Source: an uncultured Actinomycetes bacterium (GTDB taxonomy: Bacteria; Actinomycetota; Actinomycetes; Nanopelagicales; Nanopelagicaceae). Taken from it: DNA of 34,450 nt. Positions 1 through 9,091 of this stretch are shown here, in pieces. The DNA lies in NCBI GenBank assembly GCA_903874255.1, contig CAIQRN010000074.1:1-34450 (forward strand). Direction: 5' to 3'. The notes under the pieces were generated by a model. It was not told the origin of the DNA. It did no database searches and worked only from the letters and a program-made list of their open reading frames with translations. Every line of letters starts with the position of its first letter. Positions within the stretch are counted from its first letter, which is position 1. The position numbers and the translations under genes were made by a program.

Positions 1-438
1 GACCGCGCGTGAAACGCCAAGATTTTTTGTGAACAAGGAGCCCAACTTATTGGCCCACCCGGGTTTTATATTTGCTTCGTGAATTACGATTGGAACATTG
101 CTTATGCGGGCCGCAATGTATGCGGGAGCGCTTACGTATCCACCAAAACCAATAAGCAAGTCTGCATTGCGTAATACTTTCTTTGCAGCTCTTACGGATG
201 CGAGCAAATCAATTGGCACGCGCAGCCACTGAAGCGATGGTTTTCTGGCGACCACTACTTTTGGGATATTGAAAAGATCAAAGCCTGCGGCTGGTACCAG
301 AGTATTTTCGAGCCCCTGAGATGTTCCGAGAAATGTAATCCGATCATCGGGCTGTTCTAATTTCCATGCTCTAGCTACTGCAAGTGCCGGCTCTACATGA
401 CCAGCAGTGCCTCCACCAGCTAAAACTATCGAAGCCAT
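1..438 (-). CDS. murG: MurG, lipid II synthase (3' end cut by window edge)
   Basis: UDP-GlcNAc:undecaprenyl-PP-MurNAc-pentapeptide GlcNAc transferase. It adds GlcNAc to lipid I to make lipid II at the inner face of the membrane. The 146 visible residues are the N-terminal domain. They start MASIVLAGGGTAGHVEPALA, with the family's GGGTAGH glycine-rich loop at residues 8-14. Further in are the DLLIGFGGYVSAPA segment and an IHEAN motif, both typical of MurG. The ATG at 438 overlaps the end of ftsW (stop at 426-428) by 13 bp, so the two are translationally coupled. The C-terminal UDP-GlcNAc-binding domain lies outside the window. Confidence 0.96.
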   Translation of the reverse strand, partial: MASIVLAGGGTAGHVEPALAVARAWKLEQPDDRITFLGTSQGLENTLVPAAGFDLFNIPKVVVARKPSLQWLRVPIDLLASVRAAKKVLRNADLLIGFGGYVSAPAYIAARISNVPIVIHEANIKPGWANKLGSLFTKNLGVSRAV

Positions 439-1598
439 GTCCATCCCGATTTCTGTAACTCAGAATATATTTCTGCATCTCGACGCGCTGCACCAATGAC
501 AAATGCAATGCCCATAAATGTAGAAATCAATGCCGATCCTCCGTATGAGATTAAGGGCAAAGTTACTCCGACCACAGGCAAAACGCTGATTGCCGAACCA
601 ATGTTAAGAATAGTTTGTATTCCAATCCAGCAACCAATCCCGCAACAAACATACCTATCCATTGGCTCATTTGCTCGCTGTGCAATTCTAAATATTGCAA
701 AAATTAGGACTGCAAGTAGAAATAATGTAGCTACTGCGCCGAATAAACCAAGCTCTTCGCCGATTACCGAAAAAATGAAATCGGTGTGAGCCTCTGCCAA
801 ATTCCCCCACTTTTGACGGCTTGCCCCAAGACCAACACCAAATAAGCCACCACTAGCCAAGCCCAAGAGACTGTGTGCAGGCTGCCATCCAAAATTTTGA
901 TACTGATCTTCGGCAAAGGGATTGAGAAAAACTAAGAATCTTTGCACTCGATATGTTTCAGACATAATGAGTACCGCGATTCCAAAGAATCCGATGCTTG
1001 TCACCAATGCAAATATGCCTAGGCGAACACCACTGACCCACAATAAACCCGCGAGAACAAATGCAAACACAGATGCGGTACCAAGGTCTCCACCAATTAA
1101 GACCAATAAAATACATACCAAAAATACGGGGGCTATCAATTTAATTACATTGGCTTGGATATCTCCAGATTTTTCACGCCTTGCAAGAATGAATCCCGCC
1201 CAGAGAATAACTAAAAATTTTGCCAATTCGCTTGGCTGTACATCAACAAAACCTAAACTGATCCAATTGTGATTACCGTTGACCGTTTTTCCAACTCGGG
1301 CAAACTGAACTACAGCAAGAAGCGCAACGGAAAACAGCACGCCAATTTTAGCAAACACCTTCCACTGAGCCAGAGATATTCTCGATAGTGCCCAGGTCAT
1401 CGGAATGCTTAAAGCTAAAAACAAAAGTTGTCGAAATATTATGGCGTACGTTGTCCCTTTATTTTCAAGGGAATATATCGATGAGGCAGAGAAAACCATT
1501 ACTAGACCAAATAGACTTAAAATCGTTGAGCTCGCCAAGAGCATGTAATAGAGATTTACTGGCCGCTTAAAAACACTTTGCTTTTGTTCAATTTGCAT
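426..1598 (-). CDS. ftsW: FtsW, septal SEDS peptidoglycan polymerase
   Basis: Polytopic SEDS glycosyltransferase that polymerises lipid II at the division septum, working with the class B PBP encoded upstream (ftsI). The 390 residues carry about ten hydrophobic segments. SEDS landmarks seen are GGDLGTASVFA, the IGEELGLFG loop and the C-terminal VTLPLISYGGSALIST motif. The frame stays open upstream to an ATG at 1766, but that part is antisense-like low-complexity residue inside murD. I start at the ATG at 1598 (MQIEQKQSVFKRP), which overlaps the murD stop by 11 bp, and the protein then has normal FtsW length and a normal cytoplasmic N-terminus. It could be read as RodA, but the position between murD and murG fixes it as FtsW. 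Confidence 0.96.
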   Translation of the reverse strand: MQIEQKQSVFKRPVNLYYMLLASSTILSLFGLVMVFSASSIYSLENKGTTYAIIFRQLLFLALSIPMTWALSRISLAQWKVFAKIGVLFSVALLAVVQFARVGKTVNGNHNWISLGFVDVQPSELAKFLVILWAGFILARREKSGDIQANVIKLIAPVFLVCILLVLIGGDLGTASVFAFVLAGLLWVSGVRLGIFALVTSIGFFGIAVLIMSETYRVQRFLVFLNPFAEDQYQNFGWQPAHSLLGLASGGLFGVGLGASRQKWGNLAEAHTDFIFSVIGEELGLFGAVATLFLLAVLIFAIFRIAQRANEPMDRYVCCGIGCWIGIQTILNIGSAISVLPVVGVTLPLISYGGSALISTFMGIAFVIGAARRDAEIYSELQKSGWTWLR

Positions 1599-2982
1599 GT
1601 TGCACCATTTTTTCGACTGAGCGGATAAATCTGTCACCACGATCTGCATATGAGATGAACTGGTCCATTGATGCACAAGCAGGCGCAAGCAGCACAACAT
1701 CGCCTTCAGAAGCGATAACAAGGGCTCGCGCAACGATGTCATCCATAAACGAATTCGACTCTCCACCTTTTATGTAATCGCTTTGAGGTTTAATCGAAAT
1801 CCGTACAGTTTCAGGTGAGTATCGAATAAATGCTCGCTCAATTAATTCTGCATCAGAACCAATTAAAATAGCTGCCTTAATATTTTTTGCAATCTTTTGG
1901 ACGAGTTCGTCCATTTCTGCGCCTTTTGCTAATCCCCCAGCGATCCAGATTATTGAGGAATAAGACGAGAGAGAAGCGGCAGCCGCATGCGGGTTAGTTG
2001 CTTTTGAATCATTTATCCAGGTAATGGAGTTTTTGGTGGCAACGGTCTCAATTCGATGACGCCCAGGTCGAAATGCAATAACTGCAGCTCTAATTTCTTC
2101 ATGCTTCACTCCGATGCATCGAGCAAGTGCACCGGCAGCCAAAGTGTTTGAAACATTATGCGGAATCGTTGGTTGGACTTCCATGAGCTCGGCAAAAATT
2201 GATGCCTCCTGTGGGTCGTTTACAAAAGCGCGATCAACTAATAATTCTTCAACTAAACCGATCTCACCAGGTGACGGCGTTCCAAGTGTGTAGAAAGCTT
2301 TTTTTCCGTGCCACGCCTGACTCCTCATAAGTATCTCGGAATCATCGGCATTTAATATTGCAATCTCCGAGCGTTCAAGTAATGAAAATTTATCGCCGGC
2401 ATATGAATCAAAGTCGCCATGCCAATCTAAATGGTCTTGCGCAATGTTTAATATGGCGCTTCCTACAAACTCAGCTTGGGTGCTCCAGTGAAGTTGGAAT
2501 GATGAAAGTTCAAGAACTAAAACATCGTACTGTTGATTGCTCTCAACGGCATCAATCACGGTATCGCCAACATTGCCACAAGCAATAGCTTTTAAACCGC
2601 CAGATCTAATCATGGCAGCAACTAGCTCTACCGTGGAGGTCTTGCCGTTAGTACCAGTAACAGCTAGCCATCTCTGTTGCGGTGCTACTTCATTTTTTAT
2701 ATTCCAGGCTAAATCAATTTCATTGAGTAAAGGAATCTGCAATTCACGCGCTCGGACTATTAGTGGGTGATTTACTCGCCAACCAGGTGAAACGACAATC
2801 TTTGTATAGTCCAAAGAATTCACTTGAGAAGTCTTAATTACTTTGTGAGCGCTATGAACATTTTCGGAATCATCGGCAATTGTTATCAATGCACCTCTTT
2901 TTGCCAGTGCATTTGCGACTGAATTTCCAGTTACACCAGCACCTAGAATTAATAGATTTTCACCTGCGAATGAGAGTTGCAT
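1588..2982 (-). CDS. murD: MurD, UDP-MurNAc-L-Ala:D-Glu ligase
   Basis: Cytoplasmic ATP-dependent ligase adding D-glutamate to UDP-MurNAc-L-Ala. At 464 residues it has normal family length. The N-terminal Rossmann-like domain begins with the LILGAGVTGNSVANALAKRG segment. The ATP-binding P-loop is VTGTNGKTSTVELVA near residue 110. The NIAQDHLDWHGDFDSYAGDK motif and WINDSKATNPHAA are typical Mur-ligase central and C-terminal signatures. It starts 4 bp after the mraY stop and overlaps ftsW by 11 bp. No oddities seen. Confidence 0.97.
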   Translation of the reverse strand: MQLSFAGENLLILGAGVTGNSVANALAKRGALITIADDSENVHSAHKVIKTSQVNSLDYTKIVVSPGWRVNHPLIVRARELQIPLLNEIDLAWNIKNEVAPQQRWLAVTGTNGKTSTVELVAAMIRSGGLKAIACGNVGDTVIDAVESNQQYDVLVLELSSFQLHWSTQAEFVGSAILNIAQDHLDWHGDFDSYAGDKFSLLERSEIAILNADDSEILMRSQAWHGKKAFYTLGTPSPGEIGLVEELLVDRAFVNDPQEASIFAELMEVQPTIPHNVSNTLAAGALARCIGVKHEEIRAAVIAFRPGRHRIETVATKNSITWINDSKATNPHAAAASLSSYSSIIWIAGGLAKGAEMDELVQKIAKNIKAAILIGSDAELIERAFIRYSPETVRISIKPQSDYIKGGESNSFMDDIVARALVIASEGDVVLLAPACASMDQFISYADRGDRFIRSVEKMVQHAN

Positions 2983-2986
2983 ACAA

Positions 2987-4051
2987 TTACTTAACTACCC
3001 ATTGGGCATAAAACAGACCAATTCCACCTGCGACGCTAAGTCCGGCAATGATCCAAAAACGAATAACCACGGTAATTTCTTCCCAACCTTTTAATTCAAA
3101 GTGGTGATGAAGTGGGGCCATTCTAAAGACTCTTTTTCCTCCGCTAATTTTAAAATACACAGTTTGAATAACTACAGAAAGCGTGATGATCACAAAAAGT
3201 CCGCCAAGTGGAACAAGAAGTAGTTCAACGCGAAGAGTTGAAGCGAAACCTGCAATCGCTGCACCAAGTGCAAGTGAACCGGTGTCACCCATAATAATTT
3301 TTGCAGGTGCGGTATTCCACCACAAGAATCCAATACAGCCTCCTGCAAATGCCGCAGCAAGGACTGCTAGATCCAAAGGATCGCGCACTTGATAACAGCC
3401 CGTAGTTGCGATGGCACCATCTTGACAACTTTGACCAAATTCCCAGACGCCGATTAAAACAAAAGATAGGAATGTCATGATGGTTGCACCTGTTGCTAGG
3501 CCATCTAGACCATCAGTGAGATTTACTCCATTGCTTGCTGACATCACCATAATGACGATGAAGAGAATTACTCCAAAAGTTCCTAGGTACAGAGTAGTTT
3601 CGCTCACTCCAGATAAGTACAGTGAAATCGGCGTCAATTGATTACTGTCTGGAAATTGCAAACCAAGATAACCAAAAGCACCGGCTAGAGTTGCTTGAGC
3701 TAATAACTTATAGCGCCCCTTTAACCCTCTTGAATTTTGACGAGAAACTTTCAGCCAATCATCAAGGAAACCAACGAAACCAAGTCCAACTACTAACCCA
3801 ATGATGAGTACAGCTGAGGTGGTCATGGTTGTTCCTGTAAATATATGTGCGACTACATATCCAAGAATGGCGGCAGTAATGAAGATGATTCCACCCATGG
3901 TTGGAGTTCCATGTTTTGTTTTATGAGTAGATGGTCCGTCATCGCGGATGATTTGTCCGTAGCCACGTCCTGCAAGAATATGAATCAACCCTTTTGTTCC
4001 AAAGAGAGCAAATGCCAACGCGAATGCTCCTGCAATTAATATCCGTGTCAT
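2987..4051 (-). CDS. mraY: MraY, phospho-MurNAc-pentapeptide translocase
   Basis: Integral membrane enzyme that transfers phospho-MurNAc-pentapeptide to undecaprenyl phosphate, making lipid I. The 354 residues have about ten hydrophobic segments. Family motifs are visible in order: DDGPSTHKTKHGTPTMGG after the first helix, the DD pair in FLDDWLKVSRQNSRGLKGRYK, NLTDGLDGLATG, IMGDTGSLALG and the APLHHHFELKGWEE histidine loop. All of these are catalytic or substrate-binding elements of MraY. The start overlaps the end of murF by 4 bp. Confidence 0.97.
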   Translation of the reverse strand: MTRILIAGAFALAFALFGTKGLIHILAGRGYGQIIRDDGPSTHKTKHGTPTMGGIIFITAAILGYVVAHIFTGTTMTTSAVLIIGLVVGLGFVGFLDDWLKVSRQNSRGLKGRYKLLAQATLAGAFGYLGLQFPDSNQLTPISLYLSGVSETTLYLGTFGVILFIVIMVMSASNGVNLTDGLDGLATGATIMTFLSFVLIGVWEFGQSCQDGAIATTGCYQVRDPLDLAVLAAAFAGGCIGFLWWNTAPAKIIMGDTGSLALGAAIAGFASTLRVELLLVPLGGLFVIITLSVVIQTVYFKISGGKRVFRMAPLHHHFELKGWEEITVVIRFWIIAGLSVAGGIGLFYAQWVVK

Positions 4052-5424
4052 TCACTTACCCCAATCTTTTCCATCCACATTCTCTCTAACTCTTGTGCCA
4101 ATAACTCAAAATGTTCAGAGCGTGAAGCTTTCACTAAAACAACATCACCGGCACGAAAATGTTCAAGTAATTTCAAAGCTGATTCCACTGTTGGATGATG
4201 GTGAACACTCATCGCACCAACTGGTGATCCATACTCTGGGGCATTAATGACAACCAAGTGATCAATGCCCAACTCATGAGCAAGAGTGCCAATTGTCAGG
4301 CTTTGTTCGGCTTGTGACTCGCCGAGTTCCTGCATCTTTCCTACAAAAGCCCACGCCGCTCCACCACGTTCTTGTGCAAAGAGAACTAAGGTTCGAAGTG
4401 CCGCCGCCATAGAAACCGGATTGGCGTTATATGAGTCATTTATTATTAGTAAATCGCCACAGTCATGAAGTTCCATCCGCCATTTACTTGAAATCTCACC
4501 GGTAGATAAGGAACTTGCTATAAGTTCGAGTGGTAACGATAGAGCTGTACCAACTGCCGCCACTGCAAGTGCATTTGATATCTGATGTGCGCCGACCAAT
4601 CGCATTCCAACCGCGTCTCTCCCAGCCGGAGTCACAACATCAAAATGTGGGCGGCCTTCACGCATCTCTATATCTGCAGCACGTACTTGTGAACTGCTAT
4701 TTTCTCCGAAAATAATTGTTCGCCCGCTATGGAGCTCGGCCATGGCCGGCGTAAATTCATCGTAACTACCCAGAATCGCAATTCCATCACTAGTTAAAGC
4801 TTTTACTAATTCGCTCTTGGCTTCAACGATTGCTTGTTGACTTCCAAATTCACCAATGTGAGCGGTCCCCACAGTTAATACCACTGCGATATTGGGCTGA
4901 GCAATTTCACACAAGCGAGTGATATCGCCCTTATGGCGCGCACCCATCTCTAAAATACAAAAACGAGTACGTTCATCACATTCCAACAAAGTAATAGGCA
5001 TCCCAAGATCATTATTGAACGAGCCACTTGGTGCAATCGTTGGCCCGACTGCAATCAACATATGCGCCAATAAATCTTTCGTACTTGTCTTGCCCTGTGA
5101 ACCAGTTATGGCAATTACTGTTAAATTCTCTAAGCGTTTGCGAACAAAGGTGGCGATAACTGACAAGGCTTCAATAACATCAGGAACAACTATGCATGGC
5201 CCATCGACTCGATGTGTGGTTATAGAAAACACCGCACCATTACGGTAGGCATCAGCAATAAATTCATGACCGTCCGTGCTCGCACCTTTAAGCGCTAGAA
5301 AGAAACTCCCTGGCTTTGCTATGCGAGAATCGAAGACCGGGGCCTTGGAAACAAGTAGGTCTTTGTCACAGAAAAGTTCGCCACCAATTAAAAGTGCGAT
5401 TTCTCCTGCAGTTAATGTAATCAT
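4048..5424 (-). CDS. murF: MurF, UDP-MurNAc-tripeptide:D-Ala-D-Ala ligase
   Basis: Cytoplasmic ligase that adds D-Ala-D-Ala to the UDP-MurNAc-tripeptide, completing the pentapeptide. The 458 residues show an N-terminal Mur-ligase catalytic-like domain (SRIAKPGSFFLALKGASTDGHEF), the ATP loop ITGSQGKTSTKDLLAH, the central GTAHIGEFGS and the C-terminal domain start INDSYNANPVSMAAAL. The INDSYNANP motif separates MurF from MurD and MurE. It overlaps the murE stop and the mraY start by 4 bp each (ATGA junctions), as expected for tight coupling. Confidence 0.96.
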   Translation of the reverse strand: MITLTAGEIALLIGGELFCDKDLLVSKAPVFDSRIAKPGSFFLALKGASTDGHEFIADAYRNGAVFSITTHRVDGPCIVVPDVIEALSVIATFVRKRLENLTVIAITGSQGKTSTKDLLAHMLIAVGPTIAPSGSFNNDLGMPITLLECDERTRFCILEMGARHKGDITRLCEIAQPNIAVVLTVGTAHIGEFGSQQAIVEAKSELVKALTSDGIAILGSYDEFTPAMAELHSGRTIIFGENSSSQVRAADIEMREGRPHFDVVTPAGRDAVGMRLVGAHQISNALAVAAVGTALSLPLELIASSLSTGEISSKWRMELHDCGDLLIINDSYNANPVSMAAALRTLVLFAQERGGAAWAFVGKMQELGESQAEQSLTIGTLAHELGIDHLVVINAPEYGSPVGAMSVHHHPTVESALKLLEHFRAGDVVLVKASRSEHFELLAQELERMWMEKIGVSE

Positions 5425-6911
5425 GCTTTATCTTCAATCGCTTTAGCTAGCTCAATGCGATCGTCGAATTCATAATTAATTCCATTGATTTCCTGACCCT
5501 TTTCATGGCCCTTTCCTAAAATCATTACAACGTCACCCGCAGAAGCAAGATCTACAGCTTTCTTTATCGCTGATGCGCGATCGACTATCACTTCACTAGG
5601 TGTTATTACATCAATATCTAGAACCATCTGAACTAAAATCTCTTCTGGCTTTTCGCTTCTTGGATTATCGCTAGTAAAAATTGCGATATCTGAACCCTCA
5701 TGTAGCGCTTGCCCCATAAGCGTGCGTTTTGTTTTATCTCGGTCTCCGCCACACCCTAGAACGGCAATTACTTTGCCATCAGAAATCTGATGAGCGGTTT
5801 CTAATACTCGCTTAACTGCATCGGGCGAATGTGCGTAATCTACAAGTGCCGTAAAATTCTGGCCTAGTCGGACTGCCTCAAGTCGGCCCGTTGCGCCTTT
5901 TAGAGTTGGCAAAATCGCAGCAATATCGATTGGATCGATTCCGCTTTCAAATGCAATTGCAACGGCCATTAATAAGTTATCGAAGTTATAGCCACCATGT
6001 AGTTGTGTCTTTGCTTCAATCAATATTCCACCCGTACCGCGAATCGAAACTGAAGCCCCAACATAATCAGTTTCAATTGAATTGAAATGCCATGTTGCTT
6101 GTCTATCCAATCTGGAAACAGTTACGACTGGTAACTCTGTTTGCTTTGCAAGTCGTAAGCCATGCTCATCATCAATATTTATTACCGCTAAGTCAGCATA
6201 CTCAAAGGTGAACAATGCAGCTTTTGCCTTGAAATAATCCTCCATGGTTTTATGAAAATCCAAATGATCTTGGGAAAGATTTGTGAATCCGACTACTGCA
6301 AAATGACTTCCCCGTACTCGATCTAAAGTAATTGCATGACTAGATACTTCCATTACTAAATTTCTCATGTGTCTCTCACGCATAACCGCTGATAGCGCTT
6401 GCAAATCGCTACTTTCAGGCGTCGTCCGTTTGCTGGCTAGAATCTCAACACCGATTCGGGTTTCTACAGTTCCAATTAACCCGCTCTCGCGACCCGCAGC
6501 GCTCATAATTTGGTGCAATAAAGTGGTTACTGTGGTTTTTCCATTAGTTCCTGTGACTCCAACGCTATAAAGATCACGCATCGGTTCTGAATAAAACCAG
6601 GCGCTCACAATTCCGGCGGCTCTACGTGGGTTTGCAGAAATCAGCACGGGAACCCCGGTCACTTTAAGTGCACCTGACTCATCAGTGAGAACAGCGACTG
6701 CACCACGTGCGATTGCATCTGCAGCAAAATCTGCTCCATGATGATTTTCCCCAGGAAGGGCAATAAATAGATCACCCGGAACCACTGCATTACTTGTTTG
6801 TGCAATTCCGCTTACTTCACAAATCTGATCAACTGTTGGATCTAACTGTGCACCAACTACATCTGCAATCGCACTTAATCTCTTCGAATGATTAGCCAGC
6901 GGTCGTTGCAT
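5421..6911 (-). CDS. murE: MurE, UDP-MurNAc-dipeptide ligase, probably meso-diaminopimelate type
   Basis: Adds the third stem-peptide residue to UDP-MurNAc-L-Ala-D-Glu. The 496 residues contain the ATP loop VTGTNGKTTVTTLLHQ, the TTPESSDLQ substrate segment, NLSQDHLDFHKTMEDYFKAK, and CGGDRDKTKR. The motif DNPRSEKPEEI carries the DNPR signature that marks meso-DAP-specific MurE; lysine-specific enzymes differ at this site. This suggests DAP-type peptidoglycan. The start overlaps the 3' end of ftsI by 20 bp. The gene ends in a KAIEDKA tail and overlaps murF by 4 bp. Confidence 0.96.
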   Translation of the reverse strand: MQRPLANHSKRLSAIADVVGAQLDPTVDQICEVSGIAQTSNAVVPGDLFIALPGENHHGADFAADAIARGAVAVLTDESGALKVTGVPVLISANPRRAAGIVSAWFYSEPMRDLYSVGVTGTNGKTTVTTLLHQIMSAAGRESGLIGTVETRIGVEILASKRTTPESSDLQALSAVMRERHMRNLVMEVSSHAITLDRVRGSHFAVVGFTNLSQDHLDFHKTMEDYFKAKAALFTFEYADLAVINIDDEHGLRLAKQTELPVVTVSRLDRQATWHFNSIETDYVGASVSIRGTGGILIEAKTQLHGGYNFDNLLMAVAIAFESGIDPIDIAAILPTLKGATGRLEAVRLGQNFTALVDYAHSPDAVKRVLETAHQISDGKVIAVLGCGGDRDKTKRTLMGQALHEGSDIAIFTSDNPRSEKPEEILVQMVLDIDVITPSEVIVDRASAIKKAVDLASAGDVVMILGKGHEKGQEINGINYEFDDRIELAKAIEDKA

Positions 6912-8691
6912 TGGTCACCTTCTTTGCTTGCAAATCTTTTTCATTGAGTGCAACAGGGACAATTGTTGATCCAGTTGGAGCTATGTGGCGACTTTGCAAA
7001 ACAAAAGTCATCACTTTTTTAAATACTGGCCCAGCTAATGTGCCTCCCCAGTGTTGTCCTTTTGGATTTTGAATAGTCACGCTAATTACATAAGCCGGCC
7101 TGTCGGCTGGAGCAAAACCAATAAACGAAGCTGTATATCCTCGATAGCACCCACATGTGTCATCAATTCGCATTGCGGTTCCAGTTTTACCGGCAACCCG
7201 ATAGCCAGGTATCGCTGCGCTCGGTGCAGTTCCATTTGCAGAAACAACGCTTTCCATCATCAATCTCAGGGCTTGAGCAGTTTGTGCACTTACGGCACGT
7301 TGACTTGTTCGATTTCCCGCAGGAGTGAAATTACCGCTCGCATCAGTAATTCCCGCAATCACTGTTGGCGAAACCCGCACTCCATCATTAGCAATTGTTG
7401 CAAAAATACTTGTCGCTTGAAGCGCAGTGACAGAGTATCCCTGACCGAATGCCATTGTTGGGGCAGTTGTGCCAGACCAGTCGGCAACTTTACGTAAAAT
7501 CCCACGCGACTCCCCCTGCAAACCCGAGCCAGTGCTTACGCCCACGCCAAATTTCTGTAGATATGAATACAAAGTTTGATGCGAAAGAAGTTCGCCAACT
7601 TTTATAGATCCGGTATTACTTGAAATCGCTAAAATTCCTGAAGTGGTCAACCGCTCTGTGGGATGTTTTTCATGATCGTGAAAAAGTTTATTGGAACGTT
7701 GAAGTGCATACGGGACAGTGAATACAGTGTTTGGTGTGACTTTCTTTTCTTCAATGGCCGCTGCCATCGTGATTACTTTTCCAGTTGAACCCGGCTCATA
7801 AACTTCCTGAACCGATGGATTTCTCATCTCAACTAATGAAACTCGTGAAGTGTCATTAGGGTCGTAGGTTGGTGCGGTCGCATGTGCCAATATTTCACCG
7901 GTTTTAGGATCCATCACAATGACTGTTCCACTAACCGCACCGGAATCCTTTACAGCTTTTGCAATCGCTTCTGCTGCAACCCATTGCACGTCACGGTCAA
8001 TAGTTAACCGGATTCCACTTCCTTGCTTAGCTGGAATGATTTCAGATTGAGACCCTGGAATTTCTGCACCGCCTGCTGATGCAAATGAATACTTTCCAAT
8101 TGTTCCTGCCAGTAATGAGTTCTTGCTGGATTCAAGTCCAGAAGCACCAACACCATCATGATTTACAAATCCAATAAGTGAAGCAATGAGAGAACCTGAG
8201 GGATATTCACGGATATAGCCACGTTCAGAATAAAAACCGATAATTCTTTGTGGACTCATACTTGGAAAAGCCTTGTTGTATTCCGCTATGGCCGCAGTTA
8301 ACTTCTGCCACACTAATGGCTTTGCATTTTCAAGGACCATGTTCCATTTGCGAGTTCCAGTAATCTTTGCTTCTACTTCTGCTGTAGACATTCCAAGAAT
8401 CGGGGCTATTAAGGCAGAGGTTGCAGTGGGATCAGAAATCTGTGTTTGATCAACGACAATACTTGTTGCCGCAACGCTTCGTGCAAATGCAACACCATTT
8501 ACATCAGTGATTGTCCCTCTAGGTGCTGGCAAAATTTTCGTATTTTCCATTTCATTAATTGCGCGATTTCGATATTCCCCTGCTTGAATTGCCTGCACTT
8601 GAACAAGTCGTACACAAAATAATGCAATAACCAAGGCCAAAACAAAGATCAAACTTCTAATTCGTTTCTGAGCTAAAGAAAAATTACCCAT
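6892..8691 (-). CDS. ftsI: FtsI/PBP3, septal class B transpeptidase
   Basis: Membrane-anchored D,D-transpeptidase that cross-links septal peptidoglycan and partners FtsW. The 599 residues have one N-terminal membrane anchor (about residues 12-32), then a class B dimerisation region and a transpeptidase domain. All three active-site motifs are present: SxxK as S302-TGK, SxN as S357-S-N, and KTG at 502-504 (GKTGTAMRID). Two cysteines sit together in the RIDDTCGCYRGY segment just after KTG, which is unusual enough to note. No PASTA domain is seen. It starts 8 bp before the end of the FtsL-like gene. Confidence 0.96.
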   Translation of the reverse strand: MGNFSLAQKRIRSLIFVLALVIALFCVRLVQVQAIQAGEYRNRAINEMENTKILPAPRGTITDVNGVAFARSVAATSIVVDQTQISDPTATSALIAPILGMSTAEVEAKITGTRKWNMVLENAKPLVWQKLTAAIAEYNKAFPSMSPQRIIGFYSERGYIREYPSGSLIASLIGFVNHDGVGASGLESSKNSLLAGTIGKYSFASAGGAEIPGSQSEIIPAKQGSGIRLTIDRDVQWVAAEAIAKAVKDSGAVSGTVIVMDPKTGEILAHATAPTYDPNDTSRVSLVEMRNPSVQEVYEPGSTGKVITMAAAIEEKKVTPNTVFTVPYALQRSNKLFHDHEKHPTERLTTSGILAISSNTGSIKVGELLSHQTLYSYLQKFGVGVSTGSGLQGESRGILRKVADWSGTTAPTMAFGQGYSVTALQATSIFATIANDGVRVSPTVIAGITDASGNFTPAGNRTSQRAVSAQTAQALRLMMESVVSANGTAPSAAIPGYRVAGKTGTAMRIDDTCGCYRGYTASFIGFAPADRPAYVISVTIQNPKGQHWGGTLAGPVFKKVMTFVLQSRHIAPTGSTIVPVALNEKDLQAKKVTNATTAG

Positions 8692-9091
8692 GATTTACCG
8701 TGCCAGGTGTACTTGCAGGTTGGTCAAGAGTTAAGTACGTAGAACTTGTCGCTGGTTTCATTCCAAGTGCTGTTGCCGCTTGTGCTAACTGCTCAGGCGA
8801 AGAAAGATTATCCATCGTGCGAGATATTGCCTCTCGCTCATCGCTCACCATCTTTGCTTCTTGCTTAAGGTGGCTCAAAGTAAATGCATCTTGGGCAAGC
8901 AAAGTGTTAATAAATAGTAAGAATAGAAGCGTCAATAAACCGAGCGCCGAAACAAACTTTGCAAAATATTTACGGCTCTCCTGCATATCAGCCGTTCCTT
9001 CGGGAACCAGTTTCAAAGCAACCTTTGCGCCTTGAGCGGCAATGACTTGCCGTGAACGGGTAATTGCTGGTGCAAATGAAGTAATCGCCAT
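8684..9091 (-). CDS. ftsL: FtsL-like septum protein
   Basis: A 135-residue bitopic membrane protein in the usual ftsL position between rsmH and ftsI. It has a cytoplasmic N-terminus of about 42 residues, one membrane helix (roughly 47-66, LGLLTLLFLLFINTLLAQ), then a heptad-like extracytoplasmic segment (TLSHLKQEAKMVSDEREAIS) that could form a coiled coil with a FtsB/DivIC-like partner, and a short C-terminus. Sequence alone is weakly conserved in this family, so the call depends mainly on topology and location. The ATG at 9091 overlaps the rsmH stop by 1 bp (TAATG) and the gene overlaps ftsI by 8 bp. Confidence 0.82.
   Translation of the reverse strand: MAITSFAPAITRSRQVIAAQGAKVALKLVPEGTADMQESRKYFAKFVSALGLLTLLFLLFINTLLAQDAFTLSHLKQEAKMVSDEREAISRTMDNLSSPEQLAQAATALGMKPATSSTYLTLDQPASTPGTVNHG

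Noticed and set aside
1599-1766. N-terminal extension of ftsW by 56 residues
   Set aside because: It lies entirely inside murD and reads as out-of-frame sequence; the ATG at 1598 fits normal FtsW length and neighbour overlap.
7051-7497. 148-codon plus-strand frame opposite ftsI
   Set aside because: Rich in Ser, Cys and Arg, typical of an antisense shadow; ftsI motifs on the other strand are complete.
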